From: Arion vulgaris
Taxonomy: Eukaryota; Mollusca; Gastropoda; Stylommatophora; Arionidae
Length of the DNA stretch: 64,000 nucleotides
Reading direction: 5' to 3'
Assembly: GCA_020796225.1 (NCBI GenBank)
Contig: CM036760.1
Coordinates: 3,962,501 to 4,026,500 of the forward strand
A program made the translations under genes and the position numbers. Within the stretch, counting starts at the first letter, position 1, and each line of letters begins with the position of its first letter. Of the stretch, positions 54,885 to 63,702 are shown in pieces. The notes beneath the pieces are model-generated. The model was given only the letters and a program-made list of their open reading frames with translations, was not told the origin of the DNA and ran no database searches.

Positions 54885-55630
54885 GAAATGACATATTTGC
54901 AACAAAAAACCGAAAAAACGTATTAAAAGTCATCCTTACAATACACTTATGACAAGATGTACAAGTAGTGTCCATTTTATTTGTTTTATCTCATCAACGT
55001 TCCTCTACTGAATGAGTGGAGGGTAGTCCGGAGAGTCGATGTTGTATCTCACTACACACTTAGAATATTATTGTTGTAAGCAAAAAGATAAACCGCTTAG
55101 ACCAAAGAGGAGATTTTGGCTAAACAATGAATGGACGAATGAATATAAACCACACAGAAAATACAAGAAGCGAAAATAACAGTGAAGATTAACATCGACA
55201 ATAGGAGAAATAGGAAGAGATGTGAGATGTGAAAATAACAAATCTGAAATACACCACCGATCTTTGATGTTAGAAATATCTGATGGTGTTGTTACTAAGT
55301 CCCCATGGGTGCCAGTGGCCAACCCCTGTGAAAATAAATGCTCACATTTTCCCTATGAGAATTCATTCTGTTTTCGTTTCTCTTTGGCTTCCTTTACAAT
55401 ATCAGGTTTTATTGTGAGCTTCCTGTATTTTGTAGTGTTCGTTGAAGCTTTTCTGTGTCTGTCTGTATAGCATTTTATTTGTGGAGATTTGTCTGTCTAT
55501 AGCTACCTGCGTACATCTGTCTTTATCTATTTATATTGGAGTCTTGATATGGCTCTGTGTAGTCTAGTTTCTAGTGAGTTGAAGGAAGTCATGAGAGTAC
55601 TTACGTTCGAATCCAGATATCTTCGAGTCA
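54885..55630. other. No recognisable gene or element
   Basis: Short ORFs without motifs; no terminal repeats noticed. Confidence 0.45.
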
Positions 55631-55634
55631 CTAA

Positions 55635-55893
55635 TCATCATCATCATCATCAGATGCATGCCGGCTAGCGTAGGCGATCATGGATCTTCACAAATCTCTA
55701 TCTTTGGTGTTTGCTCTCAATTCAGATGTTGACACTCTACTGTGCCATGACGCCAGACTATCCAAAATTTTCTCTCTCTGTCTTCCTCTGTCTCGTCTAC
55801 CCTCGATTTTACCACTAATACATCCAATCGATTCACTAATACATCCAATCGAGTCACTAATACATCCAATCGAGTCACTAATACACCCAATTA
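55635..55893 (-). pseudogene. RTE 3' terminus relic followed by a 21-bp repeat
   Basis: 55,635-55,790 matches the CATGATCGCCTACGC-type LINE end in reverse, with the Asp-rich end seen as CATCATCATCATCATC. 55,812-55,893 is four copies of TCACTAATACATCCAATCGA. Confidence 0.6.
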
Positions 55894-55989
55894 AAACATA
55901 ATTACCGCTCAATCTGAGCTGGAAATAAAATAGGCATTGTAATCAGAGTTGTTGTGTTATTCATTATTTGTTATAGAACTGTTGTCATA

Positions 55990-56340
55990 AGACGTCGGGT
56001 AGAACCAAAGGTGCTCAGTCTCCTCTAGCAGATGCCAAAGTCATAGATAATGAAAGTGCTAATAGATTGGCTGGCATGGCTACTATATCAGAGGCAGGTG
56101 CGATGGGTCGTACCGACATTCTTAACGCGCTGAGAGCGTGTCTTTCGAACAGAAGAGTTTCAGGGTTGTGAGTCCCACTTACTGACTGACTGAGAGAGAT
56201 GGGTATCAATATTGGTACATCCCTAAAAGAACGACATATAAAAAATTATGATAACTGATTCAGGCTGATGGTTCCTGTGGCTCGTTGTTTAAACGTACTC
56301 CTCTTTCCACTACTCACACATTCAGTTGTTTTGCACAACA
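55990..56340 (-). pseudogene. RNH-LINE relic
   Basis: GGTGCTCAGTCTCC-CTAGCAGATGCC and GCTGATGGTTCCTGTGGCTC match the minus-strand RNH-LINE tail at 47.9 kb, here split by about 230 bp. Confidence 0.45.
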
Positions 56341-56554
56341 GCGGATTTCGAACTTCTTAGGTCGCTGTATGTATGATATTGTCTCGTCTCAAATATATAC
56401 AAGCACAATAAGCTTATAGCATGTGTTTGTGCAAACACTATTCGATCGAACCTTACCTGATTATTCTGTGTCTAGTTATAACGAAGCGTTTGAGAAAGAT
56501 ACTCCCCGTGAGTCATTTTTGTAAAGAATGGCTCTCTGGTTGTGTTCGTAAGGA

Positions 56555-56625
56555 CGCTCGTATTGCTAGGCTAGGCGATGGTGCTCGTAAGAAATGAGGT
56601 AAGTGGTTCGAATCCTGAGTTTGTT
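56555..56625 (+). mobile_element. Isolated tRNA-like pol III promoter, possible SINE head
   Basis: Box B GGTTCGAATCC (56,605-56,615) is a perfect consensus and GCTAGGCTAGGCGATGG at 56,565 is box A-like at a suitable distance. No cloverleaf could be traced and the downstream body matches none of families A-F. Confidence 0.35.
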
Positions 56626-56844
56626 GTCTATTTGTTTTTTCCGAAGCTCTTAATACCTGTACACTGTTTATTTGTTGATCATATTCGTTACTTCCGTTGC
56701 TTCCTCTGGGGTTTTTGCAAAAAAACTCCTTGTTCTCATCTTAGGTCGCTGCATAGACTCATAATAAATTTAAGCGTCCTTATCCAATAGACGACCTCTA
56801 AGCAAATGAAGGAGGTCAGCTCTATTAATCTTCAAATCTATTTA

Positions 56845-57350
56845 TGGCACTCTGTGGTGGTGTAGAGTTTAGGTACTCGTCTCTCGTGTCAAAGGTATCA
56901 GGTTCGCTCCCTCGTGAAGTCATCTGGATATTTTTCCAGAAATCCCTGATCTGAGTGTAGGTGAGATTGAATTTCTAGTCCTATCGGAGAAGGACGATAA
57001 ACGTAGGTCCGGTGTTCAATTTGAGCACGTAAAAGAACGTGCCTCTGGGGGTCTCTGTAGCTAAGTGGTTAAGTCTTTACCTTGTGAGTCGAAGATCGTG
57101 GGTTCGAATCCGGACCGCGCCGTTCTGTTCACGAGTACAAATTTTTCCAGAGACCCCTAGGATTGTTGCTGGAACTATGGAGTTCGGGCTTTGTGTAATA
57201 CTCTCGGCAGGTGGTGTGTCATTTCTGCGGAGAGGGACCGAGCCATATGGGGTAAAACCCTGTGCAATGAAGTCAATCATTCGGCTTAAAAACCCTTTTT
57301 TTGAAACGTAAAAGAACCCTTGGCATTTCAATACCGAGAACAGCAGTCTG
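56845..57350 (+). mobile_element. SINE-B copy split by SINE-A
   Basis: Left part 56,845-57,038: GGTTCGCTCCCTCGTGAAGT, AGTCCTATCGGAGAAGGACG, GTTCAATTTGAGCACGTAAA. It resumes at 57,318 with CCTTGGCATTTCAATACCGA and GAACAGCAG. Confidence 0.9.
57039..57305 (+). mobile_element. SINE-A copy, reference quality, 12-bp TSD
   Basis: Box A TAGCTAAGTGG (57,058-57,068), box B GGTTCGAATCC (57,101-57,111), body ACCCCTAGGATTGTTGCTGG, GGGACCGAGCCATATGGGG. Flanked by ACGTAAAAGAAC at 57,027-57,038 and 57,306-57,317, so family ends are exact. Confidence 0.97.
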
Positions 57351-57419
57351 GACTAGCCGATGAACGGGCAAAATTCTTTATAAATGATTAAAAATACAAT
57401 TCCTACACCATATTTTCCT

Positions 57420-57560
57420 CTCTTACTTTTTTAAACCCGGATCAGGCATAGGCCCTCAACCTACTCATACCAAATCTTCCTATCTCTAGCTATCTCCTGC
57501 AACTTCCTCAATATCTTCACCATCTTCAAGATTACATTGGGGACCCTCGCTACTGTTTAA
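57420..57560 (-). pseudogene. Short RTE C-terminal fragment
   Basis: CATAGGCCCTCAACC-ACTCAT, then CCTATCTCTAGCTATCTCC, matches 35.95-36.01 kb, where the minus strand encodes ARDRKTWHELVEGLCP. Confidence 0.65.
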
Positions 57561-57737
57561 ATTCTGTGAATCTGTTGCTATCAACAGAAATCGGGTTTAC
57601 AGACGAAGTATTGCCTACATTGTCATAGATTTCCTTACCAGTCATGGCTCCGCTCCTGTCGACAGAAATGCCAAGCCTTGTAGCAAATGTGTTGCACAAA
57701 CCATCGAAATAGGGGGAAGACTGCAGTAAACTTGGTA

Positions 57738-58454
57738 AATAGTGAAACACGTACAAACAAAGTACTATAGTTTTACAAAATACATAAACAGTGACGATAA
57801 ACAGCAACGTTTCAACCAACAAGGCCTTTATCAACAAACGAACAAACAGGAGTGACAAATTAAAATGAAACACAAATGGACGACCAAATACCAACGTATC
57901 TAAGGAAAATCTGGAATAAAAACGAATAACGAAATAAATGTAACACAAAAACACACATAAAAACTAGAAATAGAACGGAAAAGAAACAATGAAACATCTA
58001 GTAAATATATAACTTGAATACATGCAACATATACCCATATAGATTATAAAGCATGGAAAGAGAAAGTACTAAGAAGCATAAGAATGTAATACGTTGAGCC
58101 GCGTGGTCGCAAGGTACCATACAAAGAAATCAACCGATTCTCCAGAGCAAATCGACTACGATCATCAGAGGAACATGATCGGATGGCTGTGACCTGGACA
58201 TCGCAAGCTCCTGAATGGCCAGTATCATTGAAATGGGTAGCTACAGGGGTCACAGAGCATTGACGTATATCGCGCAAGTGTTGGGCGAATCGGTCCATTG
58301 GTATTGGTCGTCCACTTGTGTTTCATTTTAATTTGTCACTCCTGTTTGTTCGTTTGCTTGATAAAGGCCTTGTTGGTCGAAACGTTGCTGTTTATCGTCA
58401 CTGTTTATGTATTTTGTAAAACTATAGTACTTTGTTTGTACGTGTTTCACTATT
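57738..58454 (-). mobile_element. Penelope-like element remnant with inverted pLTRs
   Basis: Arms 57,738-57,893 and 58,298-58,454 are inverted copies of one about 156-bp sequence. Each has the hammerhead-like block GATAAAGGCCTTGTTGGT-GAAACGTTGCTG and the CGTGTTTCACTATT end. Between them lies a GIY-YIG-type fragment. The RT domain is missing entirely. Confidence 0.82.
58044..58298 (-). pseudogene. PLE GIY-YIG endonuclease C-terminal fragment
   Basis: 84 codons: MDRFAQHLRDIRQ, TPVATHFNDTGHSGACDVQV, RSRFALENRLISLYGTLRPR. The R...H...HFN-x-x-GH...E-x-x-x-I-x-x-x-x-T-L-x-P pattern is the second half of the GIY-YIG domain that follows RT in canonical Penelope-like elements. The GIY and YIG half is absent. 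Confidence 0.78.
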
Positions 58455-58456
58455 GC

Positions 58457-58592
58457 ACAAACCACAAACTCTGTAGCGCCAGAAACAATACTAGTAGTCT
58501 CATGAACACATTTTACACGTCACTCGATCTGGATTGAAACCCACAACCAGGCAATCGTCCTAACCACTTCACTATAGAGACCTCCAGTCATC
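58457..58592 (-). mobile_element. SINE-A head fragment
   Basis: On the minus strand GGTCTCTATAGTGAAGTGG, GGTTTCAATCCAG (box B), then GGCGCTACAGAGTTTGTGG. Truncated at the pLTR boundary. Confidence 0.75.
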
Positions 58593-58599
58593 ATTTGAT

Positions 58600-59065
58600 G
58601 AGAAAGCGAGGTTTAGAAAACATTGAGACTACCAGTAAAATCAATGGAAAAGGAAACGGAGGAAGGAAAACAGAGAGATACAACAATGAACAATATGGCT
58701 TCATGGCAGGGAAGACTGCCAGCATCCAAACGTCATAATCGCCATGAAGAACAATCGTTTGTGAAGTTTGTGAAACCAGACATGCAATTCATAAAAGAAC
58801 AACAGATTAAATGGTTTGGACACCTGATAAGATTGTCCTAGTATCGTCTACCTCAGAGTGTACAAAGCAAGAGGAAGACCAAGCAAAAGATGGAGCAACG
58901 ACATCAAGAACAGTCTTAAGAAAATGAATAACAGCTTACAAAGTGCATTAAAACAAGCATACACAAGATCACTACACCCCCTCCCTCGCAAACACTTCTA
59001 TAAAGAAGTAAATGGTGGAAGAGAAGAAGGAGAAGAGGACACCAACCGACATGGCACGTGATGAT
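58600..59065 (+). pseudogene. RTE-type LINE C-terminal fragment
   Basis: Two frames: ASWQGRLPASKRH, FIKEQQIKWFGHLIRLS (to 58,841), then after a shift YKARGRPSKRWSNDIKNSLK (58,858-59,061). Same family as 13.37 kb. Confidence 0.75.
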
Positions 59066-59069
59066 AATG

Positions 59070-59920
59070 CTTAACCTTTCTGTCCACTATTCTTCATCTA
59101 TGTCACAACAATAATATCATTATCTACCAAATGAAACAAAAACGAAATCAAAAACAAGATGGTCATAAAGCAAAAGAAACTTGAAGCTCGATGAAAAGAG
59201 ATTGAGATACAGGTGAAAATGGCGTGAATTCAAAAATAAAATAACAAGTCTGTGTATACTCCTGTCTTCTATATAAACTGGATATTTCACAACCCGCCTC
59301 TCTGTACGTCATATCAAAACTTTCTTTTTCTCAACAGTTTAAAAGAAAATTTAACCAAAAAATGTAGGTACAAAACAACTTTGGGCGGAAAAATGATATA
59401 ATTTCAGAGAAAGTTCAAACACTATATTGACATAGAGGAGGAGAGTATAGTCTATTCTTCACAGATTCCTGCAGACAGCTGAAAATGATAGCATCATTTG
59501 AAGTCTCGCAAGAACATCCGACTTGAAACTAGTCATGTTTATTTGGGTGGTGATTATTAAATTGAATGATCGCACATTTTTGGGTGGCATCCTCGTATTA
59601 ATCAGAGATTGTGCACTCTGAAACTCTCTCGCATCCCTGCTGGAACAACAAGGGACCAGGTTGTGAAGACGTCATTAAAAAGATTGACAAATGAAGATAC
59701 ACAAGTAGCTGTCTGGCACTTTGATGAGCGTACTTTTGAGGTAGTATGAAACCATGCCCTCCAAAAAAATTTGTTGCATGTTCTTGGGTGGCTTATCTAT
59801 TATGAAATGTTTACTATTATTTTTTCTGCTAGAGGTGTCAAGATCTCAAATTAGATATGCTCAGAAAATATCTTTAATGCATATTCACGTTAAGAAATAA
59901 AAACTAAATGACTGTACCCA
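59070..59920. other. No recognisable gene or element
   Basis: AT-rich, no long frame, no terminal repeats noticed. Confidence 0.45.
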
Positions 59921-59924
59921 GGTT

Positions 59925-60145
59925 CTTGTTTTTGACATCATTCTCTTCTCCAGTTTGTATAGTTGATCTTTGCTTGCCTGGTAAACGATGTGTGTGTGAT
60001 AGAGGTGTTTAACCATCAGATCGTTGAGTTACTTCATTTTTGACATCATTCTCTTTTCCAGTTTGTATAGTTGATCTTTGCTTGCCTGGTAAACGATGAG
60101 TGAGTGGTAGAGGTGTTTAATCATCAGATTGTTGAGTTGCTTCAT
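59925..60145. repeat. 106-bp direct duplication
   Basis: TTTTGACATCATTCTCTT starts at 59,931 and 60,037. Two nearly identical copies, differing at a few positions (GTGTGTGTGAT versus GAGTGAGTGGT). Confidence 0.92.
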
Positions 60146-60169
60146 TTTTGGCTGCACATTTTGTTGGCG

Positions 60170-60400
60170 TGGGGCGTATCATGCACAATGGATTAGAGCG
60201 CGGTTCCCATGCGGGAGACCAGGGTTCAATCCACTGTAAGGCCAATAAGTTTTTTTTATGTCAAAGGCATAAAGAAAACATCATAACCTGAACAGTTTCG
60301 CGGTAACTGTACTAGCAATGCTGCCGTTAAATTCTACGTGCTGAGTCCCTCCTGTCCTACACCGCCCCAAATAACGATATTACAGGCAGTAACGATATTA
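60170..60400 (+). mobile_element. SINE-D copy
   Basis: Head ATGGATTAGAGCGCGG and box B GGTTCAATCCAC, body CATAACCTGAACAGTTTCGC, CCTCCTGTCCTACACCGCC, ATTACAGGCAGTAACGATAT. Confidence 0.85.
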
Positions 60401-60769
60401 AAACACAAATATTTTCTTGGGATTGTTTGTTCACTAGGTTCTCCTTGCTTTCTCAAGGGTTCTGGTCAAACATCAGTTGCGACCTCTGGTGTGCTGCTTT
60501 GGGTCATTGCATTAGGCAATCTAATGTGTTCTTTATTAGCAGCTGGGTGTATTTTTAACTGAGTTTGACTTTCTTGATTTACTCACTTGTTGTTTAGCCG
60601 ACCAGTTTAAGTTGTTATCAAAGGAAAGCGGTAAGGGGTTGTTGTACACAAGTATCCTCTCCAAGTCATACTGTAGCTGTGCAGAAACTGGTGCTACATT
60701 AAATGGTTGCAGTGGTTTATAGATAACAGTAATGAAGGATATCTAAAGGGTTATAAGTAGGTCAACAGG

Positions 60770-61560
60770 TCAACTAAATATACACGTGAATAATGTCAAA
60801 ATACAACAGACTCCAGAATTCAAATATCTCGGGAGTATATTCACAGCAGATGGAAAGATGGACAGAGAAATCGAGACTAGATGCCAGAAGGCAAATGCAG
60901 TGACTCACCAACTGTCACCACTATTAAAACATCCAAGCATTAACATGGCAGTCAAACGACAACTGATAATCTTCATATTTATTGCAACTCTCTGCTATCA
61001 ATGCCAAACATGGCTCCTGACTAAGACACAAGAAAGAAAGATTACAACATGTGAAATGAGATGTCTACGAAAAGCTGTCAACGTTACAAGGCGAGATAGA
61101 GTGAGAAACGTGAATATCAGAAGCATCGTTGGTACCAGTGGCGGCTCGTGATCATTTTTGTTGGTGGGGCCAGACAAACATTATCGGAAAAACAATGTTC
61201 TGGGTTAGATTACATTTTAATTTTAAAAATAATAAATACACAAAACACACTAATTTTGGTGGGGCCCTGCCCCATATTCCCTTAATGACGAGCCGCCACT
61301 GGTTGGTACTATACCATGCATACAGTACATCGAGAAGCAAAGAATCAAGTGGTTCGGCCATCTAATGAGAACGGAACCACATTTACTACCATCACGTGCC
61401 TACAATAATCGACTCTCAGGGCGCAGAGCACGAGGCAGGTCAAGAACACGATGGATAGATAACATCTCAGAGTCCCTGCGAAAGCATGGATTAGCAACGT
61501 CAAGCGCAACACACCTGGCACAAGATAGAAAACTAACTCTCCCACGGCGCTTCACGGCAA
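60770..61560 (+). pseudogene. RTE-type LINE ORF2 C-terminal region split by a MITE
   Basis: 60,786-61,135: EFKYLGSIFTADGKMDREIE, YQCQTWLLTKTQERK, MRCLRKAVNVTRRDRVRNVN. After the insertion, 61,310-61,580 continues with IEKQRIKWFGHLMR, RARGRSRTRWIDNI and HLAQDRKLTLPRR. Without the MITE and one target copy the two halves lie in one frame with no stop, so this LINE was recently intact here apart from its missing RT. Confidence 0.88.
61136..61301. mobile_element. hAT MITE, 166 bp, perfect 8-bp TSD
   Basis: CAGTGGCGGCTCGTGATCAT at the left, ATGACGAGCCGCCACTG at the right. GTTGGTAC at 61,128-61,135 and 61,302-61,309. Family of 372-2334 and 12,051-12,211. Confidence 0.95.
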
Positions 61561-61562
61561 AT

Positions 61563-61840
61563 GTGGCTAAGATAAGATAAGATAAGATAAGATCTAAAGG
61601 GTTTAACGTCGCATGATTTACTTCAATGCAACAGATATGACTCCGCCAATGTCGGCAGAAATGGCACGTTAACTTCCCAGAGTGTTTAAAAAACACGGGA
61701 TCCGTAGCTCCTAGGAATCTCATAAAAACAGTGAACATGAGACTGTCCAGATTTAAACCCACAATGTTCACAACGACAGGCAACAATCTTAACCCGTTCG
61801 CCATAGACATCCCTAAGGGAGGTCAACGTTCTTGTTAGAC
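61563..61840 (-). mobile_element. SINE-A variant with (TTATC)n tail
   Basis: On the minus strand: ATGGCGAACGGGTTAAGATT head, GTGGGTTTAAATCTGG (decayed box B), GAGATTCCTAGGAGCTACGG, TGCATTGAAGTAAATCATGC, then a TTATC pentamer tail (plus strand AAGATAAGATAAG, 61,569-61,592). The body is diverged from the other copies. Confidence 0.7.
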
Positions 61841-61892
61841 TAGACAGTGGTCGAACACAACAACGGAAGCAACAGAAAATTAGAGTAACATC

Positions 61893-62461
61893 CAGCGAGA
61901 CTAGAACATTTGAGTAACATCGAGCGAGACTAGAACATTTGAGTAACATCGAACGAGACTAGAACATTTGAGTAACATCGAACGAGACTAGAACATTTGA
62001 GTAACATCGAACGAGACTAGAACATTTGAGTAACATCGAACGAGACTAGAACATTTGAGTAACATCGAACGAGACTAGAACATTTGAGTAACATCGAACG
62101 AGACTAGAACATTTGAGTAACATCGAACGAGACTAGAACATTTGAGTAACATCGAGCGAGACTAGAACATTTGAGTAACATCGAACGAGACCAGAACATT
62201 TGAGAAACATCCAGCGAGACCAGAACATTTGAGTAACATCGAACGAGACCAGAACATTTGAGTAACATCGAACGAGACTAGAACATTTGAGTAACATCGA
62301 ACGAGACCAGAACATTTGAGTAACATCGAACGAGACCAGAACATTTGAGTAACATCGAACGAGACCAGAACATTTGAGTAACATCGAACGAGACCAGAAC
62401 ATTTGAGTAACATCGAACGAGACTAGAACATTTGAGTAACATCGAACGAGACCAGACCATT
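61893..62461. repeat. 29-bp tandem repeat, about 19-20 copies
   Basis: GAACATTTGAGTAACATCGA then ACGAGACTA. Variants ACGAGACCA, GAGCGAG and CCAGCGAG are interspersed. Three units make 87 bp, so antisense frames stay open; by-products. It ends directly at an RTE 3' terminus (62,462-62,525: FSRRAVMRTTFCKEH). Confidence 0.95.
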
Positions 62462-62567
62462 TGCTAGGAAAAAGAACTTTTCCAGGAGGGCTGTAATGAG
62501 AACAACGTTCTGCAAAGAACATGTGGAAGTAATATCACATGTTGAATATCTCCAGTCATTACATATT

Positions 62568-63345
62568 CATTGATTGACTGAATGTGACCATTAACATTAC
62601 ACTTCAGGGGATAACCATACGCGACCCGATCTCTTTTTTACACATGAAAATCGAAGCGGCAACACACGAACTCATGAAGTGAAGAGAAATGATGAAATCA
62701 GAGACATGTCTGGTCAACCACTAGTGACAACTGTTATAAGAAAGAGAAGATGGAGATATGTTGGGCACACCTTGAGGAGAAATGATCAACGCATATCAAA
62801 GCAGGCATTGAAGTGGGATGCAAAGGGTTCAAGAAAGAGAGGTCGACCTAAGGAGACCCTGAAACGAACTTTGCTGAGAGAGGCAGGAAATATCGGTCTC
62901 AGTTCCATGGAGGAGATTGAGCGAGTTGCTCAGGAATGAGCGGTATGGAGAAATTACTTGCAGGCCCTATGTAACGTATAACGGTACGAGAGGAATTATT
63001 ATTATTATTTTATTATAACACATGAACTCCGTAGCATCGGCGAGTGCCAATTTGAAGATTGAAGTCAAAATTTTATTTAAATTATTTTTTACTGAATTTG
63101 GTCCGGACATGTGCTTTGAAGTCTACTCTTGTAGATCTTCACCTGTCAAGAACTCTTTAACCTGCTCAACCAGTACACGGAGCTTACGTTTAATCGTCCA
63201 TCTCCGTTAGAACTAGGAACTCGATCTTATCTTCAACGAGATCAGGATATCTAGTAAAATATTCATATCGTTCTACGCGGGGAAGGAACAGAGTACTTTG
63301 GAGAGAGAAGAGAACACACTACCTTTACGTCACAGATACAACGGG
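62568..63345 (-). mobile_element. SINE-B copy split by RTE-1
   Basis: Tail ATTGATTGACTGAATG and 3' body (TCTTTTTTACACATGAAAAT) on the left. Body and head resume at 63,030: TCCGTAGCATCGGCGAG, TCGTCCATCTCCGTTAGAAC, GAGATCAGGATATCTAGTAA, then head sequence to about 63,345. Confidence 0.85.
62674..63016 (+). mobile_element. RTE-1 copy, 5'-truncated, with 13-bp TSD
   Basis: Encodes GQPLVTTVIRKRRWRYVGHT, KGSRKRGRPKETLKRTLLRE and SSMEEIERVAQ (62,679-62,939). 3' UTR AACGGTACGAGAGGAATTAT and an ATT-rich tail. Flanks AACACACGAACTC (62,661-62,673) and AACACATGAACTC (63,017-63,029) match in 12 of 13. Only about 340 bp of the LINE was copied. Confidence 0.93.
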
Positions 63346-63702
63346 ACGGGACAGACAGTGCTTCAAAAATTAGATTTGTAAGAGTGTGCAGTCTATGGCA
63401 ACATGGACCTGTGAGTCCTAGACACTTATCAAATCAGATGAGAAGCACCTCAATGTCTTTTAATACAGTAGAATCCTTTCAAATACATGGGCACAAATAG
63501 GAACAAGTCAGTTCAAAATACAACAAAAAAATGTACGTTGAAGATTGTTGACTATGGAAATAGAATATACAAGGAAAAGTGAAGTACAATGTTCGTATAG
63601 AAATCATGAAGATTTGGAGAATATAACCGTAGAAGTGTATGTGTCTGGGATAGAAGAAAGGAGAGATTGAGAGGAAGAAAATGAATTCAAGATATGGTAG
63701 GC

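Noticed and set aside
57051..57125. Functional tRNA gene suggested by perfect A and B boxes.
   Set aside because: The same head is followed by a conserved 160-bp body in several copies and flanked by a TSD, so it is a SINE.
58357..58390. An active hammerhead ribozyme.
   Set aside because: Core residues C3 and G8 are changed to U and A and stems I and III could not be confirmed by eye; kept only as a hammerhead-like relic.
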